The notes beneath the pieces were generated by a model. That model was not told where the DNA came from. It made no database searches and saw only the letters and a program-made list of their open reading frames with translations. A program made the translations under genes and the position numbers. Positions 44,134-51,045 of a DNA stretch of 64,000 nucleotides are shown here, piece after piece. The DNA is from Saccharopolyspora phatthalungensis (GTDB lineage Bacteria; Actinomycetota; Actinomycetes; Mycobacteriales; Pseudonocardiaceae). Numbering within the stretch: position 1 is the stretch's first letter; each line of letters begins with the position of its first letter. The stretch is from the NCBI RefSeq assembly GCF_014203395.1, contig NZ_JACHIW010000002.1, positions 1,612,001 to 1,676,000 on the forward strand, given 5' to 3'.

Positions 44134-45828
44134 CTACAAGAACGACAGGTCAGCACCTTGACTGGCCGGTAGGACCGTCTCGGCGTAGAGCCGCCGCCAG
44201 CCACGAGCCGGCGGCGGCGCGGGCGTGAACTCGCGCAGGCGTCGCGACAGCTCGTCCTCGTCCACGAGAAGGTCGATCCGCCGCGCCGGAATGTCCAGCC
44301 GGATGAGGTCGCCGTTGCGCACCGCCGCGAGCGGCCCGCCCGCCGCGGCCTCGGGATCGCAGTGCAGCACGACGGTTCCGTAGGAGGTGCCGCTCATCCT
44401 CCCGTCGGAAACCCTGACCATGTCGCGAACTCCCCGGCGCGCCAGTTTCGCCGGAATCGGCAACGCCCCGGCCTCGGGCATGCCGGCGGCGATCGGTCCG
44501 GCCATGCGTAGCACGAGTACGTGATCCGGGGTGATGTCAAGATCGGGGTCGTCCAGCACCGCGGCGATGTCCTGCCCGGCATCGAGGACGAAGGCCGGGC
44601 CGGTGTGCTGCAACAGTTCCGGGCTCGCGGCCGACGTCTTGATCACCGCGCCGTTCGGGCAGAGAGAACCGGTCAGCACCGCGAGCGCGCCGGGCGGACC
44701 GAGCGGATCGTCGAGCGGCCGGATGACGTCTCGCGTGGCCTCGTGGGGCCGGACGTCGCTTAGCAGTTCGGCCAGGGAACGCCCGGTGACGCCGACCGTC
44801 GACGTTTCCAGGTGCGGTTCAAGCTCATTGAGCAGTACCGGGACCCCACCGGACCGATGGAAGTCCGGCATGTAATTGGCGCCGGACGGTTTGCAGTCCA
44901 CGAGGAGCGGAACCTTAGCGCCGATGGTGTCGAAGTCGGCGAGCGACAGCTCGACACCCGCTCGCCGAGCCACCGCGATCAGGTGAACCAGCGCGTTGGT
45001 GGAACCGCCGAGGGCGGCCAGGACCTTGATGGCGTTTTCGAACGCGGCCCTGGTAAGGACATCCCGGGGTTTCGGCGCGCCCTGCCGGGCCAGTTCGACG
45101 GCGCGCCGCCCGGTGGCGACGCCGTGCCGTAGCCGTGCGCCGGTCGGCGCGCCAGGGGTGGCTCCGCCCGGGAGCATCATGCCGAGTGTTTCGGTCAGGC
45201 AGGCCATCGTCGACGCGGTACCCATGACCGCACAGGTGCCTGCGGTCGTCACCAGCTCGCTGCGCGCCTCGGTGATCTCCGCGGTGTCCAGCTCACCGGC
45301 CCGGTGGCTCGCCCACAGCCGGCGGCAGTCGGTGCAGGCGCCCAGCCGTTGCCCGCGCCAACTGCCCGTCATCATCGGCCCCACGACTTCCAGCAGCACC
45401 GGCTTGTCCGACGACGCCGCGGCCATCAGCTGCGCCGGGACGGTCTTGTCGCATCCGCCGAGCAGCACGGCCGCGTCCATCGGCAGCGCCTGGATCATCT
45501 CTTCGGTGTCCATCGCCATGAGGTTCCGGAACAGCATGGAGGTCGGCGAGGTGAGGATCTCGCCGAGCGAGATCGTGGGAAACTCCATGGGCAGCCCGCC
45601 GGCTTCGAGAACCCCCCGCCGCACCGCCTCCAGGAGGGCCGGCATATCGCGGTGGCACGTGTTGTAGTCCGACGTGGTCACCGCGATCCCGATCACGGGC
45701 CGGTCGAGGTCGACGTCGTCGTATCCGCGGGAGGCGAGAAACGCGCGGCGCAGGAACCGGCTGAACCCCTCGTCTCCGTACGAGGTCCGGCTGTGGTCGA
45801 CCGCGGACGTGAACTCATTCTCAGACAT
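44134..45828 (-). CDS. IlvD/Edd family dehydratase (sugar-acid type)
   Basis: 564 residues from ATG 45828. Iron-sulfur cysteines are seen in SDYNTCHRDMPAL, LLGGCDKTVPAQL and LGACTDCRRLW; AGTCAVMGTASTMACLTETL and GGSTNALVHLIAVARRAGV follow, and the end has VSDGRMSGTSYGTVVLHCDPEAAAGGPLA. These are the marks of the IlvD/Edd family. Length and the GACTDCR block suit the sugar-acid (arabinonate, xylonate, gluconate type) branch more than branched-chain amino acid synthesis. It removes water from an aldonate to give a 2-keto-3-deoxy acid. Part of the catabolic arm. Confidence 0.88.
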   Translation of the reverse strand: MSENEFTSAVDHSRTSYGDEGFSRFLRRAFLASRGYDDVDLDRPVIGIAVTTSDYNTCHRDMPALLEAVRRGVLEAGGLPMEFPTISLGEILTSPTSMLFRNLMAMDTEEMIQALPMDAAVLLGGCDKTVPAQLMAAASSDKPVLLEVVGPMMTGSWRGQRLGACTDCRRLWASHRAGELDTAEITEARSELVTTAGTCAVMGTASTMACLTETLGMMLPGGATPGAPTGARLRHGVATGRRAVELARQGAPKPRDVLTRAAFENAIKVLAALGGSTNALVHLIAVARRAGVELSLADFDTIGAKVPLLVDCKPSGANYMPDFHRSGGVPVLLNELEPHLETSTVGVTGRSLAELLSDVRPHEATRDVIRPLDDPLGPPGALAVLTGSLCPNGAVIKTSAASPELLQHTGPAFVLDAGQDIAAVLDDPDLDITPDHVLVLRMAGPIAAGMPEAGALPIPAKLARRGVRDMVRVSDGRMSGTSYGTVVLHCDPEAAAGGPLAAVRNGDLIRLDIPARRIDLLVDEDELSRRLREFTPAPPPARGWRRLYAETVLPASQGADLSFL

Positions 45829-45854
45829 GGTGGAACTCGCCTCACTTGTGGACA

Positions 45855-45896
45855 GCTGTCGCGGTGGACAACGGGTCGCGGTGGACAACGGGTCGC
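45855..45896. repeat. Short tandem repeat between dehydratase and cyclase genes
   Basis: GTCGCGGTGGACAACGGG occurs twice in a row and a third copy is begun (GTCGCGGTG). It lies in the 70-base space between the cyclase stop and the dehydratase start. No function proposed. Confidence 0.55.
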
Positions 45897-45901
45897 GGTG
45901 C

Positions 45902-46876
45902 TCAGCTGGTCAGCGGCATCGCGATTGGTCGCATCGGCGCGCCGGTCGCGCCTCGGATCTTCAGGCCAGCGCCGATGAAGGCGAACTCGTGGAGCGACTC
46001 CGCGGCGAGCTGTTCGCAGTCGACGAGCTCCATGATCGGCACCCCGGCCTCCCCGAGAAGATAGGTATGGACTGTTTGCCAGTTCTCCGGATCGTCGGCC
46101 GGCATCTGCTCAAGCGCGGAGTTATCGCCGCCGATCAACGCGGCTCCCGCCCGGGCCAGGAACCGAGCGCCGTCCAGGTTCAGGCCCGGACTGTTGTCGA
46201 TATAGCGCGCCGGATCCGGCCACTGGGTCATCCGTCCGGTCCGGACCAGTGCGATGTCCCCGGGCAAGAACGTGGTGCCCTGCCGTTCCAGCGCGGCGCG
46301 CAGGTCGTCGGCACCGATCCCGTAATTGGCGGGCAGCATGTCCACGCCGTGCAGTCCGGCCACGTCGAAGAGCACGCCGCGGCCGATAATGGGCGGAATC
46401 TTGTCGGCGCCGCACTTGGTCCAATGCCGCGAGCTCAGATGCTGCGCCGCGGAGAACCCGTTCCATATTTCGCCGTGGTAGCCGAAGTGGTTGAGCGTGT
46501 CGATATGCGTTCCGGTATGGGTGTACATCGACACCGCGTCGCCGGAATAGGACACCAGCCGGTTTTGCGCGTCCCCGGCGCCGGTCAGGTCGTCGAGGAT
46601 CGTGCCGTCGGGCGTGTGGGTCATCCACTGCTGGAACGCCGGGTCGCCGGCCTTGACCCACGACGGCATGCCCACGAACATGTCGACGGACAAGTCGATC
46701 GCGGCACCGCCATCCGCCCGCCGGATCACCTCCCGCGCCGATTCCGGCGACAGCAGGTTGAGCATGCCGATCTCGTCGTCGGCGCCGAACGGGCTCTTGG
46801 TCACCTTCCGGAACTCGGCGGCGTACGCCGCGATCTTGCGGCGCGTCGTCTCGGTGATCAGCTCAGGTCCACACAC
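45902..46876 (-). CDS. Cyclase-family (kynurenine formamidase-like) hydrolase
   Basis: 324 residues from GTG 46876, seven bases after GGAG. The metal motif is clear: SMYTHTGTHIDTLNHFGYHG (HxGTHxD), with an upstream AIDLSVDMFVGMP strand and a GALIGGDNSALEQMP block. Family members hydrolyse formamides, lactones or related bonds with a bound metal. Here, between an aldonate dehydratase and a nitrilase-type hydrolase, a role in opening a lactone or amide of a sugar acid is plausible. It is transcribed with its neighbours. Confidence 0.85.
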   Translation of the reverse strand: MCGPELITETTRRKIAAYAAEFRKVTKSPFGADDEIGMLNLLSPESAREVIRRADGGAAIDLSVDMFVGMPSWVKAGDPAFQQWMTHTPDGTILDDLTGAGDAQNRLVSYSGDAVSMYTHTGTHIDTLNHFGYHGEIWNGFSAAQHLSSRHWTKCGADKIPPIIGRGVLFDVAGLHGVDMLPANYGIGADDLRAALERQGTTFLPGDIALVRTGRMTQWPDPARYIDNSPGLNLDGARFLARAGAALIGGDNSALEQMPADDPENWQTVHTYLLGEAGVPIMELVDCEQLAAESLHEFAFIGAGLKIRGATGAPMRPIAMPLTS

Positions 46877-46891
46877 GACCAATCTCCTTTC

Positions 46892-47803
46892 CTACCGTGC
46901 CTCGCGGGTTGACGACTCGACGGGACGCGTAATCTCGGTGTACTGAGCGGGTTTGCGCTCCGCGAAGATGCCGAGCTCGTATTCGCCGGGAATCTTCACG
47001 AGCTTCTTCTGGCGCGCCTGGGCCAGGTCCACCTCGGTGCCGAAGACTCCGTGATCATTTCCGGCGTTGATCAACACCTCTCCGGCGGGCGAGACCACCT
47101 GGCTCTGGCCTAGGAAAGTCGTGCCGTTCTCGTCGCCGGCTCGGTCGGCGACCGCGAGGTAGACGAGATTCTCCAGGGCTCGGACCCGGGTGACGTGGTC
47201 GGCGAGAAAGACGGCGTCCTGCGGCCAAGCGGTCGGCATCGCGATGATGTCCGCTCCTTGCAGGGCGAGCACCCGCGCCGATTCGGGGAAGCGGAGATCG
47301 AAGCAGATCATCACGCCGATGCGGCCGATCGGGGTCGTCACGACGCGGGGTGCCTCGCCGCGACCGGGCTCGACGAAGCGATCGGCGCCGAGGTAGGGCA
47401 GGTGCTGTTTGCGATAGGTTCCGAGCACGCCGTCCGGTCCAAGGGTCGCCGCACAGTTGTAGAGCGCGTCGCCATCGGCTTCGAGAAACCCGACCACCGC
47501 GACGGTCGACGCGCGGCGGCATGCCCGCACGAGGTGTTCGATTCGTTGGTCACCCAGGCCGATCGCCACCTGCTCGGCCTCGGCACGCGCGGCGAACATG
47601 TAACCACTGAGCGTGCATTCCGGAAACACGACGAGATCATTGCCCGCCGCCCCGGCCAATTCGATCGCGTCAATCGTGGCGCAGAGGTTGACGTCGAGAT
47701 TCGGTCCCGCCGAAGGTAGTTGGGCAACCGCGACCCGTACCGCTTCATCCGTCCGACTCAAGGCCCAGACCACCACCCTTCTCGCTCCGGTCGATATTGG
47801 CAT
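46892..47803 (-). CDS. Carbon-nitrogen hydrolase (nitrilase superfamily)
   Basis: Up to 303 residues. The catalytic Glu-Lys-Cys triad is in VVFPECTLSGYMF, TYRKQHLPYLG and GVMICFDLRFPESAR. A later TRVRALENLVYLAVADRAG block is also typical. It most resembles amidases of the superfamily; the exact amide is unknown. ATG 47803 lies inside one of the two palindromic operators and has no ribosome site. The true start may be a GTG (47776 or 47773) or TTG a few codons later, before the conserved RVAVAQLPSAG. It heads the minus arm of the cluster. Confidence 0.85.
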   Translation of the reverse strand: MPISTGARRVVVWALSRTDEAVRVAVAQLPSAGPNLDVNLCATIDAIELAGAAGNDLVVFPECTLSGYMFAARAEAEQVAIGLGDQRIEHLVRACRRASTVAVVGFLEADGDALYNCAATLGPDGVLGTYRKQHLPYLGADRFVEPGRGEAPRVVTTPIGRIGVMICFDLRFPESARVLALQGADIIAMPTAWPQDAVFLADHVTRVRALENLVYLAVADRAGDENGTTFLGQSQVVSPAGEVLINAGNDHGVFGTEVDLAQARQKKLVKIPGEYELGIFAERKPAQYTEITRPVESSTREAR

Positions 47804-47821
47804 GCTGCATGCTACATATCA
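47798..47821. promoter_or_regulatory. Second copy of the 24-bp operator-like palindrome
   Basis: It matches the palindrome at 47828-47851 in 20 of 24 positions (GGCATGCTGCATGC then TACATATCA). The centres are 30 bp apart, about three helical turns, so two regulator dimers could sit on one face of the DNA. It overlaps the first codons of the nitrilase-type ORF. Confidence 0.7.
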
Positions 47822-47827
47822 ATGCCT

Positions 47828-47851
47828 TGACATGCTGCATGCAGCATGTCA
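47828..47851. promoter_or_regulatory. Perfect 24-bp palindrome, likely GntR operator
   Basis: The half-site TGACATGCTGCA is followed by its exact reverse complement. It lies between the divergent nitrilase-type gene and the SDR/ABC arm, where a single regulator could control both. The GntR/FCD protein at 43.3-44.0 kb is the natural candidate. Perfect symmetry of this length is not expected by chance. Confidence 0.8.
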
Positions 47852-47941
47852 CTCTCATCGGCATTCTGGAAGTCATTGACGCAGGTCAGGGACTGGTCGG
47901 CGGCGCCAATTCGCCCAACGGCGGGATCGAGGGACATACCG

Positions 47942-48697
47942 ATGAGCAACGCGGTCGTGGTCACCGGCGCCGGCGGCGGGATCGGGGCCGCCGTGGCGCG
48001 CTCCGTCGCCTCCACCGGCAAACCCGTGTTGCTGGTCGACCGGAACGCGGAGGGCATCGAACGGCTGGCGGTGGAGCTGGCATCCGAAGGGAGGCAGGCG
48101 CGCGCCAAGCTCGCCGACGTCACCGACGAGGCAGCGGTCGAGGGCGCTGTCGACGCGGCGCTCGACGAGTGGGGCGGGATCGGCGGTCTGGTCAACTGCG
48201 CCGCCACGATGGTCTCGCGCCCTCTCACCGAGACCACGCTCGCGGACTGGACGCGGGTGCTCGGTGTGAACGCGACGGGAACCTTTCTCACCTGCAAACA
48301 TGTCGTCCGGACACTGGTCAGGCAGGGATCGGGCGGCTCCATCGTCAACCTTTCGTCGATCTCGGGGCGAGTGGGGCTGCGCAACCAGCCCGCATACTGC
48401 GCGTCCAAGGGCGCGGTGCTCCAGTTAAGCCGGCAGATCGCCGCCGACTACGCGCGCCAGAAAATCCGCTGCAACGTGGTGAGCCCGGGTTCGGTGCGGA
48501 CCGAACAGCTGCGCACCTACCTTGCCGCGCAACGGGATCCGGCGGCGGCCGAACGTGAGCTCGTCGAATCCCATCCGCTACGGCGGATCGCGGATGTCTC
48601 CGAGATCTCCTCGATCATCGTGTTCCTGCTGAGTCCCCAGGCGAGCTTCATCACCGGCGCCGATGTGCCCGTCGACGGCGGCTACACCGCTGTGTGA
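47942..48697 (+). CDS. SDR-family oxidoreductase
   Basis: 251 residues from ATG 47942. Cofactor loop VVVTGAGGGIGAAVAR, NCAATMV at the place of NNAG, catalytic Ser in VNLSSISGRVG, the YCASK motif (Tyr and Lys) and SPGSVRTEQL, ending FITGADVPVDGGYTAV. It is a classical SDR dehydrogenase, probably NAD-dependent (LLVDRN after the second strand). As first gene of the plus arm, before a sugar-type ABC importer, it likely oxidises the imported sugar or sugar alcohol. Full length and intact. Confidence 0.9.
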   Translation: MSNAVVVTGAGGGIGAAVARSVASTGKPVLLVDRNAEGIERLAVELASEGRQARAKLADVTDEAAVEGAVDAALDEWGGIGGLVNCAATMVSRPLTETTLADWTRVLGVNATGTFLTCKHVVRTLVRQGSGGSIVNLSSISGRVGLRNQPAYCASKGAVLQLSRQIAADYARQKIRCNVVSPGSVRTEQLRTYLAAQRDPAAAERELVESHPLRRIADVSEISSIIVFLLSPQASFITGADVPVDGGYTAV

Positions 48698-48728
48698 CCG
48701 CCTTCCGGCCCAACAGAAAGGATTAGCG

Positions 48729-49751
48729 ATGTCCCTCGGCATACACGAACCGGTGCAACGGGCCGCGCGGGCCCGGCGGCCACGGCTGAGGCTGCCCCGC
48801 GGTCCGTTCGTGCCGGTGTGGGCCATGACCGCGGTGCTGTTCGCGATCAGCCCGCTGATCGCGCCCGGCAGCCTTTCCGGGGCCGCGTTGAGCTCGATGC
48901 TTCCCTTCGCCTCGATCCTGGTCCTCGCCGCGCTCGGGCAAGCCTTTGTGATCACTCAGCGCGGCATCGACCTGTCCGTGCCGGGCGCGATGGCGCTGGC
49001 GGCCCTGTTCGCCACCAAAGTGCCCGAGCTGACCGGACTTCCGCTGGCCGTCTCGGCGGTGCTCGGACTGCTCGCCGGGGCGGCCGGCGGGCTGGTCATC
49101 GGCGTGCTGGTGGTGCGGTTCGGGATCGCCGCGTTCGTGGCGACCCTGGCCATGAACACGATCCTGATCGGTGTCGTGCTGGAGATATCGAAGGGATTTC
49201 CGGCGTCGGCGAACCCGGCCGTCAGCGCATTCGCGACCGGTTCCCTGTGGACGGTGCCCAACCTGCTGATCGTCGCCGTGATCCTGGTCGCCATCACGCA
49301 GTGGCTCCGGCGGCGCTCGGTGCCCGGGCGGCGCTTCGTGAGCGTGGGCGCCAACCCGGCCGCCGCGCGGTTGCTCGGCATCCGAGCCGAGGGGTACCAG
49401 GTCTCCGCCTATGCCATCGGCGGGCTCTTGTATGCGGTGGCGGGCCTTCTGCTCGCGGCGTACCTGCGTACGCCCGACATCCTGCTCGGCAACACCTACC
49501 AGCTGTCGTCCATTGCCGCGGTCGTCCTCGGGGGAAGCCTGCTGACCGGCGGCATGAGCAGCGCGGTCGCCACCGGCGTGGCGGCACTGTTCCTGACCCA
49601 GCTCAACCAGGTCGTGCTCGCCGCCGGTGCCGCGACCTCGATTCAACTGCTCGTGCAAGCGGCCGTGCTCGCCCTGGCCGTTGTCATGCGCCGCGTGCCG
49701 CTGAGCGCGATCCCCCGTCGGTTGAGCGGGAATCGGGCCACGTCTCGGTAG
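48729..49751 (+). CDS. ABC transporter permease, ribose (RbsC) type
   Basis: 340 residues from ATG 48729 behind AAAGGA. Eight to ten helices, with the family blocks ILVLAALGQAFVITQRGIDL, SVPGAMALAALFAT, FGIAAFVATLAMNTILIGVV, VGANPAAARLLGIRAEGYQV, SSIAAVVLGGSLLTGGMSSA. It forms the membrane channel of a CUT2-type sugar importer together with the permease half of the fused protein at 51.0-53.5 kb. It is in one operon with the SDR and the binding protein. Confidence 0.9.
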   Translation: MSLGIHEPVQRAARARRPRLRLPRGPFVPVWAMTAVLFAISPLIAPGSLSGAALSSMLPFASILVLAALGQAFVITQRGIDLSVPGAMALAALFATKVPELTGLPLAVSAVLGLLAGAAGGLVIGVLVVRFGIAAFVATLAMNTILIGVVLEISKGFPASANPAVSAFATGSLWTVPNLLIVAVILVAITQWLRRRSVPGRRFVSVGANPAAARLLGIRAEGYQVSAYAIGGLLYAVAGLLLAAYLRTPDILLGNTYQLSSIAAVVLGGSLLTGGMSSAVATGVAALFLTQLNQVVLAAGAATSIQLLVQAAVLALAVVMRRVPLSAIPRRLSGNRATSR

Positions 49752-49829
49752 CCGGGTCCCGGTAGCCGGGTTTAGGTAGCCGGCATGCATTTCCCCACCA
49801 CATCCAGTAACCCTCACAATGGAGTGACA

Positions 49830-50984
49830 ATGGTCAACAAGCGACGCCCTGTGCTGGCAGGCGGGTCGATCGTCGTCGCGGCACTCATCGCCGTCACCGG
49901 ATGCGCGAGCCCGAAGGGCGGTTCCACCTCGAACGTCAACGACGTGTACAGCGACAAAGGCAAGATCGGTGAAGTCTCCCAACTCAAATCGATCAACGAG
50001 TTCTGCGGCACCAAACCGCTGAAGGTCGCGCTGGCCGACGGTACGGGGGACAACGCCTGGCGCAAGACGGCGCGAGCCGAGTTCGAGGACGAGGCGAGCA
50101 AGTGCCCGAACCTCACTGTCATGCCGTATTCCGACGCCCAGAACAATCCGCAGAAGGCGATCAGCGACATCAAGGCGCTCGTCGCTCAGGGCGCCGACGC
50201 CATCGTCGTGTTCCCCGACGCGGGCCAAGCGCTCCTGCCAACGCTGCGCGAGGCGTTCCAGAACGGCGTGGCGATCGTGCCGTGGACCGCCAACCCGGGT
50301 GGCACCGCCGGTACTGATTACACCGCATTCGTCGGCCACAACACGATCAACGACGGGCACACCTGGGCCCGCTGGACCTGCGAGCACCTGGGGGAAGCCG
50401 GTGGCAACGTCCTGTTCCTGGGCGGCACGCCGGGCAACACCCAGAGCACCACGGAGATCAAGGGCATCCAGGACGAGTTCGCGAACAACCCGGCCTGCAA
50501 GAACGCCAAGTTGCTCAACGAGCCGGGCAAGCCGATCGACACGAACTGGAACCCGGCCCAGACGCAGCGGGTCGTCGCGGGCCTGCTGACCAAGTACAAC
50601 AAGATCGACGCGATTATCTCGGACTCGGGCGACGGCTCGGTCGGTGGCGTTCGCGCCTTCGAATCGGCCGGCCGCAAACTTCCGCTGTGGACGGCGAATG
50701 ACAACAACGGCCTGGCGTGCGAATGGCAGAAGGCCAGGGCACAGCAGCCCGACGCCAACCTCGTGACCGTTTCGAGCCGGACCTGGCTCGTCCGCCTCGC
50801 GCTGCGCAAGGCCGTCGCCGCGAAGGAAGGCATCAACAACGACGAGCCGGACATCATCAACATCCCGATCTACGAAGACAGTTTCGACAGCGGCAAGCAG
50901 CCGAAGTGCGACTCGGCGCTGCCGACCAGCGCCATCCTCTCGGCCGAGCTCGCGCCCGAGAAGCTCAAGAGCATCTACAACTGA
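49830..50984 (+). CDS. Substrate-binding lipoprotein of the sugar-type ABC importer
   Basis: 384 residues from ATG 49830, behind GGAG. A lipobox signal peptide (GGSIVVAALIAVTGC, Cys about residue 24) anchors it outside the membrane. The mature part is a periplasmic-binding-protein type 1 fold: LKVALADGTGDNAWRKTARA, AISDIKALVAQGADAIVVFP, FVGHNTINDGHTWARWTCEH, GNVLFLGGTPGNTQSTTEIK, IDAIISDSGDGSVGGVRAFE. This is the ribose/galactose-type binding family. The ligand is unknown but probably a sugar or sugar acid used by the cluster. Confidence 0.9.
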   Translation: MVNKRRPVLAGGSIVVAALIAVTGCASPKGGSTSNVNDVYSDKGKIGEVSQLKSINEFCGTKPLKVALADGTGDNAWRKTARAEFEDEASKCPNLTVMPYSDAQNNPQKAISDIKALVAQGADAIVVFPDAGQALLPTLREAFQNGVAIVPWTANPGGTAGTDYTAFVGHNTINDGHTWARWTCEHLGEAGGNVLFLGGTPGNTQSTTEIKGIQDEFANNPACKNAKLLNEPGKPIDTNWNPAQTQRVVAGLLTKYNKIDAIISDSGDGSVGGVRAFESAGRKLPLWTANDNNGLACEWQKARAQQPDANLVTVSSRTWLVRLALRKAVAAKEGINNDEPDIINIPIYEDSFDSGKQPKCDSALPTSAILSAELAPEKLKSIYN

Positions 50985-51045
50985 TCGATCTGTGCGCTGG
51001 TCCGCGGTCGGCGGCCGCGGACCAGCACCGGAAGGGACTCACACG

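Noticed and set aside
48723..50387. 554-codon minus-strand ORF opposite permease and binding-protein genes
   Set aside because: Shadow of two well-identified genes; composition is Arg/Gly/His/Asp-rich.
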